A stretch of DNA of 64,000 nucleotides from an uncultured Lachnospiraceae bacterium (GTDB lineage Bacteria; Bacillota; Clostridia; Lachnospirales; Lachnospiraceae), in assembly GCA_949740535.1 (NCBI GenBank), contig CATJHO010000145.1:24475-88474 (forward strand), written 5' to 3'. Shown here piece by piece: positions 1 to 7,583 of this stretch. The notes below the pieces were generated by a model, which did no database searches, was not told the DNA's origin, and was given only the letters and a program-made list of their open reading frames with translations. Position 1 is the stretch's first letter; every line of letters begins with the position of its first letter. The position numbers were made by a program, and so were the translations under genes.

Positions 1-362
1 TAACTGAAGCGTATCTGGAAGAATATTTCTCCCAGTATAGTCCCAAAGAGCTGGAAGAACTGGGGTTTGAGGGCGGCGTGTACAATGCTGAAGCCGCGGG
101 AGACATTTACTCGGAAAACATCCTCTTTGAAGGGAGCGATGAGAATGCGCTTCCCCATATGAGAGATGATATACAGACAAAAGCGGCGGCTTACGCCTAC
201 ATGGTATTTAATCTGCTGTGTATGCCCTGCTTTGCGGCCGTAGGCGCCATGAAGCGGGAGTTAAAGACCTGGAAGGAAACGGGCAGGGCCGTGGCTGTGC
301 AGATGGCAGCTGCTTATACTGCAGCCCTTCTGGTAAATATGGTGGGAGGATTGTTTTTGTAA
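1..362 (+). CDS. feoB: Ferrous iron transport protein B, C-terminal fragment
   Basis: The window opens inside this gene; the reading frame runs from base 3 to the TAA at 360-362, so only about 119 C-terminal residues are visible. FeoB is the inner-membrane Fe2+ transporter with an N-terminal G domain, which lies outside the window. The visible tail has the usual FeoB ending: a stretch rich in alanine and aromatic residues, then a membrane segment containing MVFNLLCMPCFAAVGAMKRE, where the Cys-Pro-Cys-like spot and the following Gly-Ala are family features. A last hydrophobic helix (VNMVGGLFL) ends the protein. The Cys-rich small protein encoded downstream is a frequent FeoB neighbour in Firmicutes, which supports the call. 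The ORF-track start at 78 is an internal GTG, not a real start. Confidence 0.9.
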   Translation, partial: TEAYLEEYFSQYSPKELEELGFEGGVYNAEAAGDIYSENILFEGSDENALPHMRDDIQTKAAAYAYMVFNLLCMPCFAAVGAMKRELKTWKETGRAVAVQMAAAYTAALLVNMVGGLFL

Positions 363-542
363 ACAGTTTATAGTAAAATAAATACAGACAAATCCATGAT
401 AGAAAGGAAAACAGGCGCACTTTGAGGTTTAATTAAATGATCCTGCTTCCCTGGGGAGATATTTGTTTTTCCACCAGATAAGCTTCAGGAGCTGACCGGA
501 CCGTATGTAAATGGAGCGGAGAAAATAAGGAGGTATTGAGAA

Positions 543-701
543 ATGGCAGATGTGATTGTACTTGTTATCGTAGGCCTGTGTCTGGCAGGCAGTATCATAT
601 ATACCGTACGCAATAAGAAGCGGGGCGGTTCAGCCTGCGGATGCGGCTGCTCTGGCTGCAGCGGCTCTGCCTGCTGCGGGAAGAGGGAATCGGATTCCTA
701 G
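543..701 (+). CDS. FeoB-associated Cys-rich membrane protein
   Basis: This 52-residue ORF is too short for the ORF track. It starts at ATG 543 behind a good AAGGAGG site and ends at TAG 699-701. One N-terminal transmembrane helix (MADVIVLVIVGLCLAGSIIY) is followed by a short basic stretch and a dense cysteine cluster (ACGCGCSGCSGSACC) with eight cysteines in the tail. The architecture and position directly after feoB match the small FeoB-associated Cys-rich membrane proteins of Firmicutes. Their role in Fe2+ uptake is presumed (metal handling at the inner face of FeoB) but not settled. A perfect terminator hairpin follows within 25 bases, so it is the last gene of the feo operon. Confidence 0.85.
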   Translation: MADVIVLVIVGLCLAGSIIYTVRNKKRGGSACGCGCSGCSGSACCGKRESDS

Positions 702-725
702 CACTTCCCTGCACAGATAATCATG

Positions 726-773
726 AATCCTCTGTATCTGCAGCTCTGGCCGCAGATACAGAGGATTTCTTTT
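726..773 (+). terminator. Rho-independent terminator of the feo operon
   Basis: A perfect 16-bp inverted repeat (726-741 with 752-767, arm AATCCTCTGTATCTGC) with a 10-nt loop is followed by TTTCTTTT. It sits 25 bases after the Cys-rich gene stop. Confidence 0.92.
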
Positions 774-837
774 ACAGTTATATATTTCCTTTTCAGAGAA
801 TACAATAAATAGAAATCAGGTACAGGTTGGTCTGCAC

Positions 838-2067
838 GTGAAGAAGCCATCTACCATTTTATTACTGCTTGGAGTTATTATCTGCCTTTCGCTTAGGGTG
901 TACGGGCAGGGGGCGGAGGAATCGAAGGAGCAGACAGAGATTCCTTCGGAACTGCGGCAGCTGTACGCCCAGTCAGCCGTATTAATGGACGCAGACTCCG
1001 GGCGTGTTTTGTTTGAAAAAAACGGTTATGAACAGAAGCCTATGGCCAGCACTACAAAGATTATGACTTTGATTGTTACGCTGGAAAATGCGAATCTGGA
1101 CGAAATTGTCACAGTATCCCAGTATGCCGCCGGTATGCCGGATGTTCAGCTGGGAATCCGAAGCGGCGAGCAGTACCGTCTGGGAGATCTGCTCTATTCT
1201 CTGATGCTGGAATCCCACAATGATTCTGCAGTGGCTATTGCGGAGCATGTGGGCGGATCGGTTGAGGGGTTTGCGCAAATGATGAATGCCAAGGCCCGTG
1301 ATATCGGCTGTTATCATACATATTTCATCACGCCCAACGGACTGGATGCCGCAGATGAACAGGGAACCCACTCTACCACAGCGGTGGATCTGGCCCGCAT
1401 CATGCGCTACTGCATTACGCAGTCTCCCAGGCAGGAGGAATTTCTTGCCATCACCCGTACCTCTTCCTACAGTTTTGGAGATACCGAGGGACTTCGCAGC
1501 TTTACCGTAGGCAACAAAAATGCCTTTCTGACCATGATGGAAGGGGCCCTTTCCGGCAAAACAGGTTTCACCAACAACGCCGGTTACTGTTATGTGGGAG
1601 CCCTGAAGCGGGAGGACCGCACCTTTATCACAGCCCTTCTGGCCTGTGGCTGGCCAAATAACCGAAGCTACAAATGGAGCGACACCCGGAAGCTTATGAG
1701 CTACGGTTTGGAACATTATACTTACGAGGATGTCTGGCAGGAAACTGCCCTGGGAATGCTTCCGGTAAGAGGCGGAATACCAGAGAGCGGAGATCTGAGC
1801 GAGCAGGCATTTACCAGGCTGCAGCTGGCCGAAGGAACAGAGGAGCATTTGAACCTTCTTCTGTCTGAGGAAGAAGAAATAACCATAGAGACGCAGCTGC
1901 CCGAAGCCGTCACAGCTCCGGTAGAGCCGGGAACCATCATCGGAAACATCCACTATTATCTGGAGGGAGAGCTTATCCGGATCTATCCCGTAACGGCCGT
2001 GGATGCCGTGGAAGCGGTTTCTCCATACTGGTGCCTGAAGCAGACCTTTGGGAAGTATTATTTGTAG
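838..2067 (+). CDS. Serine-type D-Ala-D-Ala carboxypeptidase (PBP5/DacF class)
   Basis: 409 residues. It removes the terminal D-Ala from peptidoglycan stem peptides outside the membrane. An N-terminal signal peptide (about residues 5-23) is followed by the peptidase S11 domain with all three active-site motifs: STTK with the nucleophile Ser71 and Lys74, SHN at 126-128 and KTG at 241-243. The region after about residue 285 corresponds to the C-terminal beta-rich domain of PBP5-type enzymes; an amphipathic membrane anchor near the end (SPYWCLKQTFGKYYL) is plausible. The start codon is GTG 838 and its ribosome site is weak; no better in-frame start lies nearby. The gene stands alone between a terminator and the met operon promoter. 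DacF, DacB and DacA subtypes cannot be separated by eye. Confidence 0.92.
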   Translation: MKKPSTILLLLGVIICLSLRVYGQGAEESKEQTEIPSELRQLYAQSAVLMDADSGRVLFEKNGYEQKPMASTTKIMTLIVTLENANLDEIVTVSQYAAGMPDVQLGIRSGEQYRLGDLLYSLMLESHNDSAVAIAEHVGGSVEGFAQMMNAKARDIGCYHTYFITPNGLDAADEQGTHSTTAVDLARIMRYCITQSPRQEEFLAITRTSSYSFGDTEGLRSFTVGNKNAFLTMMEGALSGKTGFTNNAGYCYVGALKREDRTFITALLACGWPNNRSYKWSDTRKLMSYGLEHYTYEDVWQETALGMLPVRGGIPESGDLSEQAFTRLQLAEGTEEHLNLLLSEEEEITIETQLPEAVTAPVEPGTIIGNIHYYLEGELIRIYPVTAVDAVEAVSPYWCLKQTFGKYYL

Positions 2068-2105
2068 AAACGAAAGGATGTGTCAGCCTTTTTCACTAAA
2101 ACCCA

Positions 2106-2134
2106 TTGACTTCTTCCTGACTTTGCACTATAAT
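2106..2134 (+). promoter_or_regulatory. Sigma-A promoter of the metQNI operon
   Basis: TTGACT (2106-2111), 17-bp spacer, TATAAT (2129-2134). Transcription should start near 2141, leaving only about 30 nt before the leader peptide start. That is too little room for a SAM riboswitch or T-box. Confidence 0.85.
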
Positions 2135-2171
2135 CAAAAACAGTTTAAAATTATTGGAAAAGGAGAGCGCC

Positions 2172-2267
2172 ATGAGAAAGAACAGCATCCATGTTATGTG
2201 TTCGATGGAGATGTACATGTGTACCATGTGCATGTTTTGTGATGCTGATTTTCAAAGGGCTTTCTGA
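2172..2267 (+). CDS. Met/Cys-rich leader peptide of metQNI (putative attenuator peptide)
   Basis: A 31-codon ORF (ATG 2172, TGA 2265-2267) behind AAAAGGAGAG with ideal spacing; too short for the ORF track. Residues 9-23 read MCSMEMYMCTMCMFC, giving six methionines and four cysteines in fifteen codons. It lies directly after the promoter and before hairpins and a terminator that precede metQ. This is the layout of ribosome-mediated attenuation, as in amino-acid operon leaders, here matched to the substrate of the downstream transporter. Inference: ribosome stalling at Met (and perhaps Cys) codons under low charged tRNA would prevent terminator formation. I found no convincing long antiterminator by eye. 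It could instead be an unrelated microprotein, but the codon content and position make a leader role likely. Confidence 0.8.
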   Translation: MRKNSIHVMCSMEMYMCTMCMFCDADFQRAF

Positions 2268-2278
2268 CCGTAAGGGAG

Positions 2279-2317
2279 CGGCTGTTTTTAGCAGCAGCCG
2301 TCAATCAGGTTTGATTG
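2279..2317 (+). other. Hairpins between leader peptide and terminator (attenuator region)
   Basis: Two small stem-loops lie between the leader stop codon and the terminator. The first pairs CGGCTG (2279-2284) with CAGCCG (2295-2300). The second pairs TCAATCA (from 2301) with TGATTGA (ending near 2318). They are candidates for the pause and antiterminator elements of the metQNI attenuator; which alternative pairing forms cannot be decided by eye. Confidence 0.5.
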
Positions 2318-2320
2318 AGA

Positions 2321-2351
2321 AGGGAAGCTTTGCTTGGAAGCTTCCCTTTTT
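2321..2351 (+). terminator. Attenuator terminator before metQ
   Basis: AGGGAAGCTT (2321-2330) pairs with AAGCTTCCCT (2338-2347), a perfect 10-bp stem with a 7-nt loop ending in a TTTTT run. It lies 54 nt after the leader peptide stop and 60 nt before metQ, inside the transcript leader. It therefore acts on metQNI rather than on an upstream gene, since the promoter lies at 2106-2134. Confidence 0.85.
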
Positions 2352-2411
2352 AATATGCGCGGGGCAGCAGTTCCTGCCCCTTGTAATCAATAAAGAAAAG
2401 GAGAATACATT

Positions 2412-3263
2412 ATGAAAAAATTTGTTAAGACACTTGTTACATCTGCGCTGATCCTTGCGCTGGCAGGAGCTTTGACGGCCTGTGGGAAAAGCGGCGGCCT
2501 GACCATTGCCGTTCCCAATGATACCACCAATGAGGCGAGGGCTCTGCTGCTTTTGGAAGAACAGGGATATATTACCCTGAAGGAAGGGGCAGGTATTACC
2601 GCGACGATTCAGGATATTCAGGACAATCCTTACAAGATTACCTTCAAAGAGGTGGAAGCGGCTCAGCTTCCCAATGTGCTGCAGGATGTGGATTATGCAG
2701 TTATTAACTCCAACTATGCCATTGAGGCTGACTTAAATCCCATGACAGACGCCCTGGCCATTGAGGGATCTTCCTCTGCATACAGCAATATTCTGGCAGT
2801 CAGAGAAGGGAATGAGAGCTCAGACGCCATCAAAGCCCTGACAGCAGCTCTGGAGAGCCAGAAGGTGGCAGAGTTCATTGCAGGAACGTATGAGGGAGCC
2901 GTTGTGAGTACAGTGGACAATCCCACTGACGGCACCGATGCGTCTGTAGATTATGCAGCTTTAGCAGGGACTACGATTTCCGTGGCAGCATCTCCCACTC
3001 CCCACGCAGAAATTCTGAAGGTTGCTCAGGAGATTCTGGAAGAGCAGGGCATTACCCTGAAGATCATTGAGTATACTGACTATGTTCAGCCCAACAATGT
3101 GGTGGAGAGCGGGGAATTAGACGCCAACTACTTCCAGCATACCCCCTATCTGGATGATTTCAATGCGGAGAACGGAACCCATCTGGTATCTGCTTCTGCC
3201 ATCCATGTAGAGCCCATTGGTCTTTACGGCGGAAAACAGACCAGCCTGGATGCCATTAAATAA
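2412..3263 (+). CDS. metQ: Methionine-binding lipoprotein MetQ, circularly permuted
   Basis: 283 residues, the substrate-binding lipoprotein of the D/L-methionine ABC importer. The signal peptide ends in the lipobox LTAC with Cys24 as lipid anchor. The NlpA/MetQ fold is recognisable, but its halves are in reversed order. Residues about 29-168 (LTIAVPNDTTNEARALLLLE to YEGAVV) match the part that is normally C-terminal. A linker at about 169-187 (TVDNPTDGTDASVDYAALAG) follows. Residues about 188-283 (ISVAASPTPHAEIL, YTDYVQPN, ELDANYFQHTPYLDDF, PIGLYGG) match the normal N-terminal half, and the protein stops after SLDAIK, where a usual MetQ continues into its second half. The break lies between the two lobes. 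Strong AAAAGGAG ribosome site. First structural gene of metQNI. Confidence 0.9.
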   Translation: MKKFVKTLVTSALILALAGALTACGKSGGLTIAVPNDTTNEARALLLLEEQGYITLKEGAGITATIQDIQDNPYKITFKEVEAAQLPNVLQDVDYAVINSNYAIEADLNPMTDALAIEGSSSAYSNILAVREGNESSDAIKALTAALESQKVAEFIAGTYEGAVVSTVDNPTDGTDASVDYAALAGTTISVAASPTPHAEILKVAQEILEEQGITLKIIEYTDYVQPNNVVESGELDANYFQHTPYLDDFNAENGTHLVSASAIHVEPIGLYGGKQTSLDAIK

Positions 3264-3337
3264 ACGTAAATACATACATAAGAAGGACGGACTGCCGGCA
3301 GAAGCTGTGCCGGCGCTCCCCCTTGTCCGGAGGTTAT

Positions 3338-4351
3338 ATGATTGAGATAAAGGATCTTTCCAAAGAATTTGAGACGGCGGATGGGAAAGTAGAAGCCCTG
3401 AAGCATGTGAACCTGACCATTCAGGACGGCGGCATCTACGGGATCATCGGTATGAGCGGCGCGGGAAAGAGCACGCTGGTCCGCTGTATCAATATGCTGG
3501 AGCGGCCCACAGAAGGCACCGTGCTGATTGACGGATGCGATATGGGAAGCCTCTCGAATGCAGAGCTTCGGAAGGTGCGCCGGGAGGTAACCATGATATT
3601 CCAGGGCTTTAATCTGCTGATGCAGAGAACCTGTCTGAAAAATATCTGTTTTCCCCTGGAACTGGCAGGCATGGACAAGGCGGAGGCAAAAAAGCGTGCG
3701 TTAGAATTGTTGGATGTGGTAGGACTGCCGGACAAAGCCAATGCGTATCCGGCCCAGCTTTCAGGCGGCCAGCAGCAGAGGATAGCCATTGCCCGCGCCC
3801 TGGCCACAGAGCCCAAGGTGCTGCTCTGCGATGAGGCTACCAGCGCCCTGGATCCCAAGACCACCCATTCCATTCTGGAGCTGATCCGGGATATCAATGC
3901 GCGGCTTGGAATTACGGTGATTATTATTACCCATCAGATGAGCGTGGTGGAGGAGATCTGCACCCATGTAGCCATTCTGGATGAGGGGCAGGTAGTGGAG
4001 GAAGGCGCAGTGAGCACCGTATTTTCCAGTCCCAAATCAATGGCTGCCAAGCGGCTGGTATTCCCGGACGGCGCGGATGAGATTATGACAGAGACGCCGG
4101 GAGAACGGCGGATCCGGGTGGTATTCAGCGGGGCCCCTGCAGCCAAGACGCCTCTGATCGCCCGGATGGCTATGGAGGAACAGATTGCGGCCAGTATTCT
4201 GGGGGCTTCCACCCGCAGTATCGGGGATAAGGCTTACGGCAATATGCTGCTGGGAATTACCGGGGATGACGAGATGGTGCACAGAGCCATGACGTATCTT
4301 CGGGGCATTGAGGATATTCTGGTGGAGGAGGTGACGGATCATGTTGGATAA
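3338..4351 (+). CDS. metN: Methionine ABC transporter ATP-binding protein MetN
   Basis: 337 residues from ATG 3338, chosen over the track start (TTG 3323) because GGAGG lies five bases upstream. This cytoplasmic ATPase drives methionine import with MetI and MetQ. Visible motifs: Walker A GMSGAGKST (38-46), Q-loop region MIFQGFNLL, ABC signature LSGGQQQR, Walker B VLLCDEATSALDP and the H-loop ITHQM. After about residue 255 comes the ACT-like NIL domain (RIRVVFSG to VEEVTDH), which in E. coli MetN binds methionine and inhibits transport from inside the cell. A small GCCGGC hairpin (3294-3314) lies between metQ and metN and may tune relative expression. The gene overlaps metI by 11 bp. Confidence 0.96.
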   Translation: MIEIKDLSKEFETADGKVEALKHVNLTIQDGGIYGIIGMSGAGKSTLVRCINMLERPTEGTVLIDGCDMGSLSNAELRKVRREVTMIFQGFNLLMQRTCLKNICFPLELAGMDKAEAKKRALELLDVVGLPDKANAYPAQLSGGQQQRIAIARALATEPKVLLCDEATSALDPKTTHSILELIRDINARLGITVIIITHQMSVVEEICTHVAILDEGQVVEEGAVSTVFSSPKSMAAKRLVFPDGADEIMTETPGERRIRVVFSGAPAAKTPLIARMAMEEQIAASILGASTRSIGDKAYGNMLLGITGDDEMVHRAMTYLRGIEDILVEEVTDHVG

Positions 4352-5042
4352 ATTGTTTTCACAGGAGGTTCTGGAGGAAACCCTCTGGATTCTGCAGAAT
4401 GAGATTCCGCTGGCGGTGTGGGAGACGATATATGTGACTGTGCTTGCCACGGCCTTTGCCATTGTGCTGGGACTGCCGCTGGGCGTGCTTCTGACAGCAG
4501 GGGAAAAGGACGGAGTGCTGCCCCTTCCCAAGGGTGTCATGCATGTGCTGAATATTTTTATTAACCTTCTGCGGTCTGTGCCGTTTTTGATTTTGATGAT
4601 CATGGTAGTTCCTCTTACAAGGCTGATTGCAGGGACGGCAGTGGGAACGACAGCCTCCATTGTACCTCTGGTGATTGCGGCCTTTCCCTTTGTGGCCCGC
4701 CTGGTGGAGAGCAGTCTTCGGGAGGTAAATCCCAATATCATTGAGATGGCCCAGAGCATGGGAGCTTCGCCCTTTCAGATCATTGTAAAAGTGCTGATTC
4801 CGGAGAGCGTCCCTTCTCTGATGTCCAATTTTACCATTGCCATTACCACCATTCTGGGATATTCTGCCATGAGCGGAATCATCGGCGGCGGCGGACTGGG
4901 AAAGATCGCCATCAATTACGGATATTACCGTTATAAGTATCTGGTTATGCTGATTGCAGTGGCGCTGCTGATCGTTCTGGTTCAGATTTTCCAGAGCCTG
5001 GGAACCCGTGCGGCTGTGAAGTCAGATAAGCGCTTAAAGTGA
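4341..5042 (+). CDS. metI: Methionine ABC transporter permease MetI
   Basis: 233 residues, integral membrane subunit of the MetNIQ importer. It has about five transmembrane helices, the binding-protein-dependent permease fold, and the EAA-type coupling motif region (EVNPNIIEMAQSMGASPFQI) that contacts MetN. The C-terminal segment GYSAMSGIIGGGGLGKIAINYGYYRY is typical of MetI. It overlaps the end of metN, so translation is probably coupled. A terminator follows at 5145, closing the operon. Confidence 0.96.
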   Translation: MLDKLFSQEVLEETLWILQNEIPLAVWETIYVTVLATAFAIVLGLPLGVLLTAGEKDGVLPLPKGVMHVLNIFINLLRSVPFLILMIMVVPLTRLIAGTAVGTTASIVPLVIAAFPFVARLVESSLREVNPNIIEMAQSMGASPFQIIVKVLIPESVPSLMSNFTIAITTILGYSAMSGIIGGGGLGKIAINYGYYRYKYLVMLIAVALLIVLVQIFQSLGTRAAVKSDKRLK

Positions 5043-5144
5043 CGGGACTTTGTGCAATCTGTGTGCCAAAAGGATTACCGGCTGGATCTGTAAAAGCTAT
5101 AATATGAAAACTGGTTTATCGAAGAAAATAATTGACAGAAAATG

Positions 5145-5187
5145 GAAAAGCTGTTATATTTACCACAACAGCTTTTCTTTTTTATTT
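5145..5187 (+). terminator. Terminator of metQNI
   Basis: GGAAAAGCTGTT (about 5144-5155) pairs with AACAGCTTTTC (5167-5177), followed by TTTTTTTATTT. It is about 100 nt after the metI stop. A promoter-like TTGACA-17-TATATT overlaps its left arm (5132-5160) but is probably fortuitous. Confidence 0.88.
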
Positions 5188-5246
5188 AAATAGAGTTAGT
5201 TCAATTCTTGATGGTAAGGAAAAGTCTGTGATCAAAATCTGCAGCT

Positions 5247-5260
5247 GTACCGTTCGGTAC
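5247..5260. promoter_or_regulatory. Palindrome upstream of the prepilin peptidase gene, possible operator
   Basis: GTACCG-TT-CGGTAC is a perfect 6-bp inverted repeat 44 bp upstream of the start codon at 5304. Its form resembles operators bound by TetR-family repressors. No such regulator is encoded nearby, and no convincing promoter was found around it, so the role is a guess. Confidence 0.35.
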
Positions 5261-5303
5261 TGTTGATTCCAAAGAACAAGACAAAAGGATAAGGAGGAAG
5301 GAG

Positions 5304-5771
5304 ATGAATGGCCTTCAGGCCGTAAAAGCAGGAGTGGTGTTTTTTCTGCTTGCCGTAACAGCGTGGACTGACTTGTGTAAGAGACGGATTCCCAACCGGA
5401 TTCTTGGCGCCGGCCTGCTGTTATGGGCAGTGTTTTTCTTATGGAACTGCATAAAATTAGAAGAAAGAGCATTCGTTTCTATGGGAAGAGAGCTGGCGGG
5501 AAGCCTGCTGCTGGTCTTTGGACTTTGCTGTCTGGCTGTGTTAAGCAGGTATGCCATAGGTTTTGGGGATGTGAAGCTGCTGGGGATTACAGCCCTGTAT
5601 GTTGGAGCCGGACCGGCCTTTTGCAGCCTGTGCTGCGGGCTTCTTATGGCTGGAGGGATGGCGGGCTTTCTGCTGGCAGCAGGGAGAATCAGCCGGAAAG
5701 ACCGGCTTCCTCTGGCGCCTTTCTTTTTCCTTGGATATGTGCTGCAGCTCTTAGGGATAACAGGCAGATAA
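5304..5771 (+). CDS. A24-family prepilin peptidase (CpaA/TadV-like, short form)
   Basis: 155 residues, a membrane aspartyl protease that cleaves the leader of type IV/Flp prepilins. Four to five hydrophobic segments are visible. The first catalytic Asp is in AWTDLCKRRIPN (Asp23) and the second in the family motif GFGD (Asp89, IGFGDVKLLG). Only the peptidase domain is present; the N-terminal methyltransferase domain of long PilD enzymes is missing, as in CpaA/TadV. AGGAGGAAGGAG precedes the start. No pilin, CpaF/TadA ATPase or TadB/C genes occur in the window, so its substrate must be encoded elsewhere. It is followed 19 bp later by a Ser/Thr kinase gene, probably in the same operon. Confidence 0.88.
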   Translation: MNGLQAVKAGVVFFLLAVTAWTDLCKRRIPNRILGAGLLLWAVFFLWNCIKLEERAFVSMGRELAGSLLLVFGLCCLAVLSRYAIGFGDVKLLGITALYVGAGPAFCSLCCGLLMAGGMAGFLLAAGRISRKDRLPLAPFFFLGYVLQLLGITGR

Positions 5772-5790
5772 GAGGACGGGAGGTGGAAAT

Positions 5791-7506
5791 TTGTTAAAGA
5801 CAGGCACAATGATCGGAGGAACGTATAAGATACTGGATCAGATCGGCCAGGGGGGAATGAGCGTGGTTTACCTGGCGATCAATGAGAAGGCCAATAAGAC
5901 CTGGGCGGTCAAGGAACTCCGGCAGGAAGCAGGAATAGGCTCTGGGGCAGTGCGGGAGCGTCTGCTGGCGGAGACGGAGCTTCTGAAGCGTATGCGTCAT
6001 CCAAGGCTTCCCACAATCGTAGATGTGATCGATGAAAAAGGAAACCTGCTGATTGTTATGGATTACATAGAGGGAAATTCCTTAAAAGAGGTTCTGGCCG
6101 CAGAAGGAGCCCAGCCGCAGGAACGGGTGATTGCCTGGGGAAAACAGCTTTGTGAGGTACTTGCGTACCTTCATGGACAGGATCCCCCCATCATTTATCG
6201 GGATATGAAGCCTGCCAATATTATGCTTCAGCCGGATGGGAGCGTAAAACTGATTGATTTTGGGGCAGCCAGAGAGCTGTGCAGTTCTGATGTCCGGGAG
6301 GATACAATTTGTCTGGGAACGCCGGGGTATGCCGCGCCGGAACAGTGGGGCGGCTGCGGCCAGACGGACCCGCGGACGGATATTTACTGTCTGGGAGCAA
6401 CGCTGTTTCATCTGGCCACGGGCCGGGAGCCTGCGGCCGGCTTTGGGGACAGGTTTACAGAAGAGGTTAAGGGACGGGAATTATCGGGCGGTTTTCAGGA
6501 GGTTCTGGAGAAATGTACCAGAAGGGAACCAAAAGAGCGGTTTCAGAATTGTCAGGAGCTTGCCTATGCCCTGGAGCATTATGAGGAGATGGATGAATGC
6601 TGGCGGAAGAACCAGCGGAGGCGGTTTTGGGGATTTGCGGTTACGCTGCTTATGTCCCTGGTTTTCCTGGGCACAGCTTTAGGTGCATGGGGAAGGGAGC
6701 AGAAGCTTGCATGGGAGACCTATGAGGCTTATCTGGAGCGTGCCCTGTCCGCCACAGAGGAAAAGGAACGGATAGATGCGTATGAACAGGCGGTTTCCCT
6801 GAATCCCGGCAGAGAAGAAGGGTATCTGGCTCTCCTGGAGCAGGTGTTTCTGGCGGCAGGAGAGGAAGGGAGTGTTTCTTTCACAAAAGAAGAAGATGCC
6901 TTGTTCAGGAAGCTTTTGAACCGGGAGACTTCTGACGGCCGGACGTTTGAGATGCATTTAAAGGGAAATCCGGCCGGGTATGAACGCCTGGCTTATGCCC
7001 TGGGACTGGCCTATTACTATGATTATGAGGCGGAAGGAAATAAAAACTATGCGGTAAAATGGCTGAACGCCGCGGCAGCATCCCAGACCCTGCCGGAAGC
7101 CTGCCGGGAACGGGCTCTGCGTCTGGGGAAGATTGGGGAATACTACAGCCGGATAGGGCAGAGGAACCGGGCAGGAGATCTGGCGGTTTCTTACAGTGAA
7201 TACTGGGAGGATCTGACTGTACTGGCCAGAGGAAATCTGCTCCAGAAGGACAATGCGGTGACAGCTCTTCGGATGTACCAGGAGCTGGCTTCCCAGATCC
7301 ACAGCCGGACCCTTGAGTTTCGCCAGGCAGGGATTGAGCGGGAAGAATTGGAAGAACAGCTTTTTTTGATTCAAACTCATCTCAGGGAGGATTTTACAGA
7401 GACTGACTGGGAGGAGACCGGGCTTGACAAGATGCGCCGCAGGCTGGAGGAGCTTCTTTTGGAAGCAAAACGTCAGGTGGCGGCTGTCTATGACAAAAAA
7501 GGATAA
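5791..7506 (+). CDS. Membrane-anchored Ser/Thr protein kinase with extracytoplasmic domain
   Basis: 571 residues. The start is TTG 5791, with GGGAGG seven bases upstream; ATG 5809 is the alternative. The Hanks-type kinase domain (1 to about 265) is intact: glycine loop GQGGMSVVY (19-27), Lys41 in WAVKEL, catalytic loop YRDMKPAN (Asp138, Asn143; Tyr replaces the usual His of HRD), DFG at 156-158 and GTPGYAAPEQ. A basic stretch and one transmembrane helix follow at about 274-297. The outer domain (about 300-571) is alpha-helical and TPR-like by its spacing of Tyr/Ala/Leu, and lacks PASTA repeats, so this is not PrkC. It lies between a prepilin peptidase and a large Ig-like surface protein, suggesting a surface-assembly signalling role. 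Its substrate is unknown. Confidence 0.92.
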   Translation: MLKTGTMIGGTYKILDQIGQGGMSVVYLAINEKANKTWAVKELRQEAGIGSGAVRERLLAETELLKRMRHPRLPTIVDVIDEKGNLLIVMDYIEGNSLKEVLAAEGAQPQERVIAWGKQLCEVLAYLHGQDPPIIYRDMKPANIMLQPDGSVKLIDFGAARELCSSDVREDTICLGTPGYAAPEQWGGCGQTDPRTDIYCLGATLFHLATGREPAAGFGDRFTEEVKGRELSGGFQEVLEKCTRREPKERFQNCQELAYALEHYEEMDECWRKNQRRRFWGFAVTLLMSLVFLGTALGAWGREQKLAWETYEAYLERALSATEEKERIDAYEQAVSLNPGREEGYLALLEQVFLAAGEEGSVSFTKEEDALFRKLLNRETSDGRTFEMHLKGNPAGYERLAYALGLAYYYDYEAEGNKNYAVKWLNAAAASQTLPEACRERALRLGKIGEYYSRIGQRNRAGDLAVSYSEYWEDLTVLARGNLLQKDNAVTALRMYQELASQIHSRTLEFRQAGIEREELEEQLFLIQTHLREDFTETDWEETGLDKMRRRLEELLLEAKRQVAAVYDKKG

Positions 7507-7583
7507 GAACCAGAATCAAATGGGAAAGGGAAGAAGATTTAGGGAGATACCGTGACACAGATTATGAAAGAGAGGAGAAACAA

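Noticed and set aside
982-1953. 323-residue ORF on the - strand opposite the carboxypeptidase gene
   Set aside because: Low-complexity, Cys/His/Arg-rich shadow of a clear + strand gene with full catalytic motifs; no ribosome site.
2068-2412. SAM riboswitch or Met T-box in the metQ leader
   Set aside because: The leader from the promoter to the peptide start is only about 30 nt, and no S-box core or T-box AGGGTGGNACCGCG sequence is present.
5132-5160. TTGACA-17-TATATT as a promoter for the prepilin peptidase gene
   Set aside because: The match is good, but the -10 lies in the left arm and loop of the metI terminator, and transcripts would start inside it. Kept only as a note.
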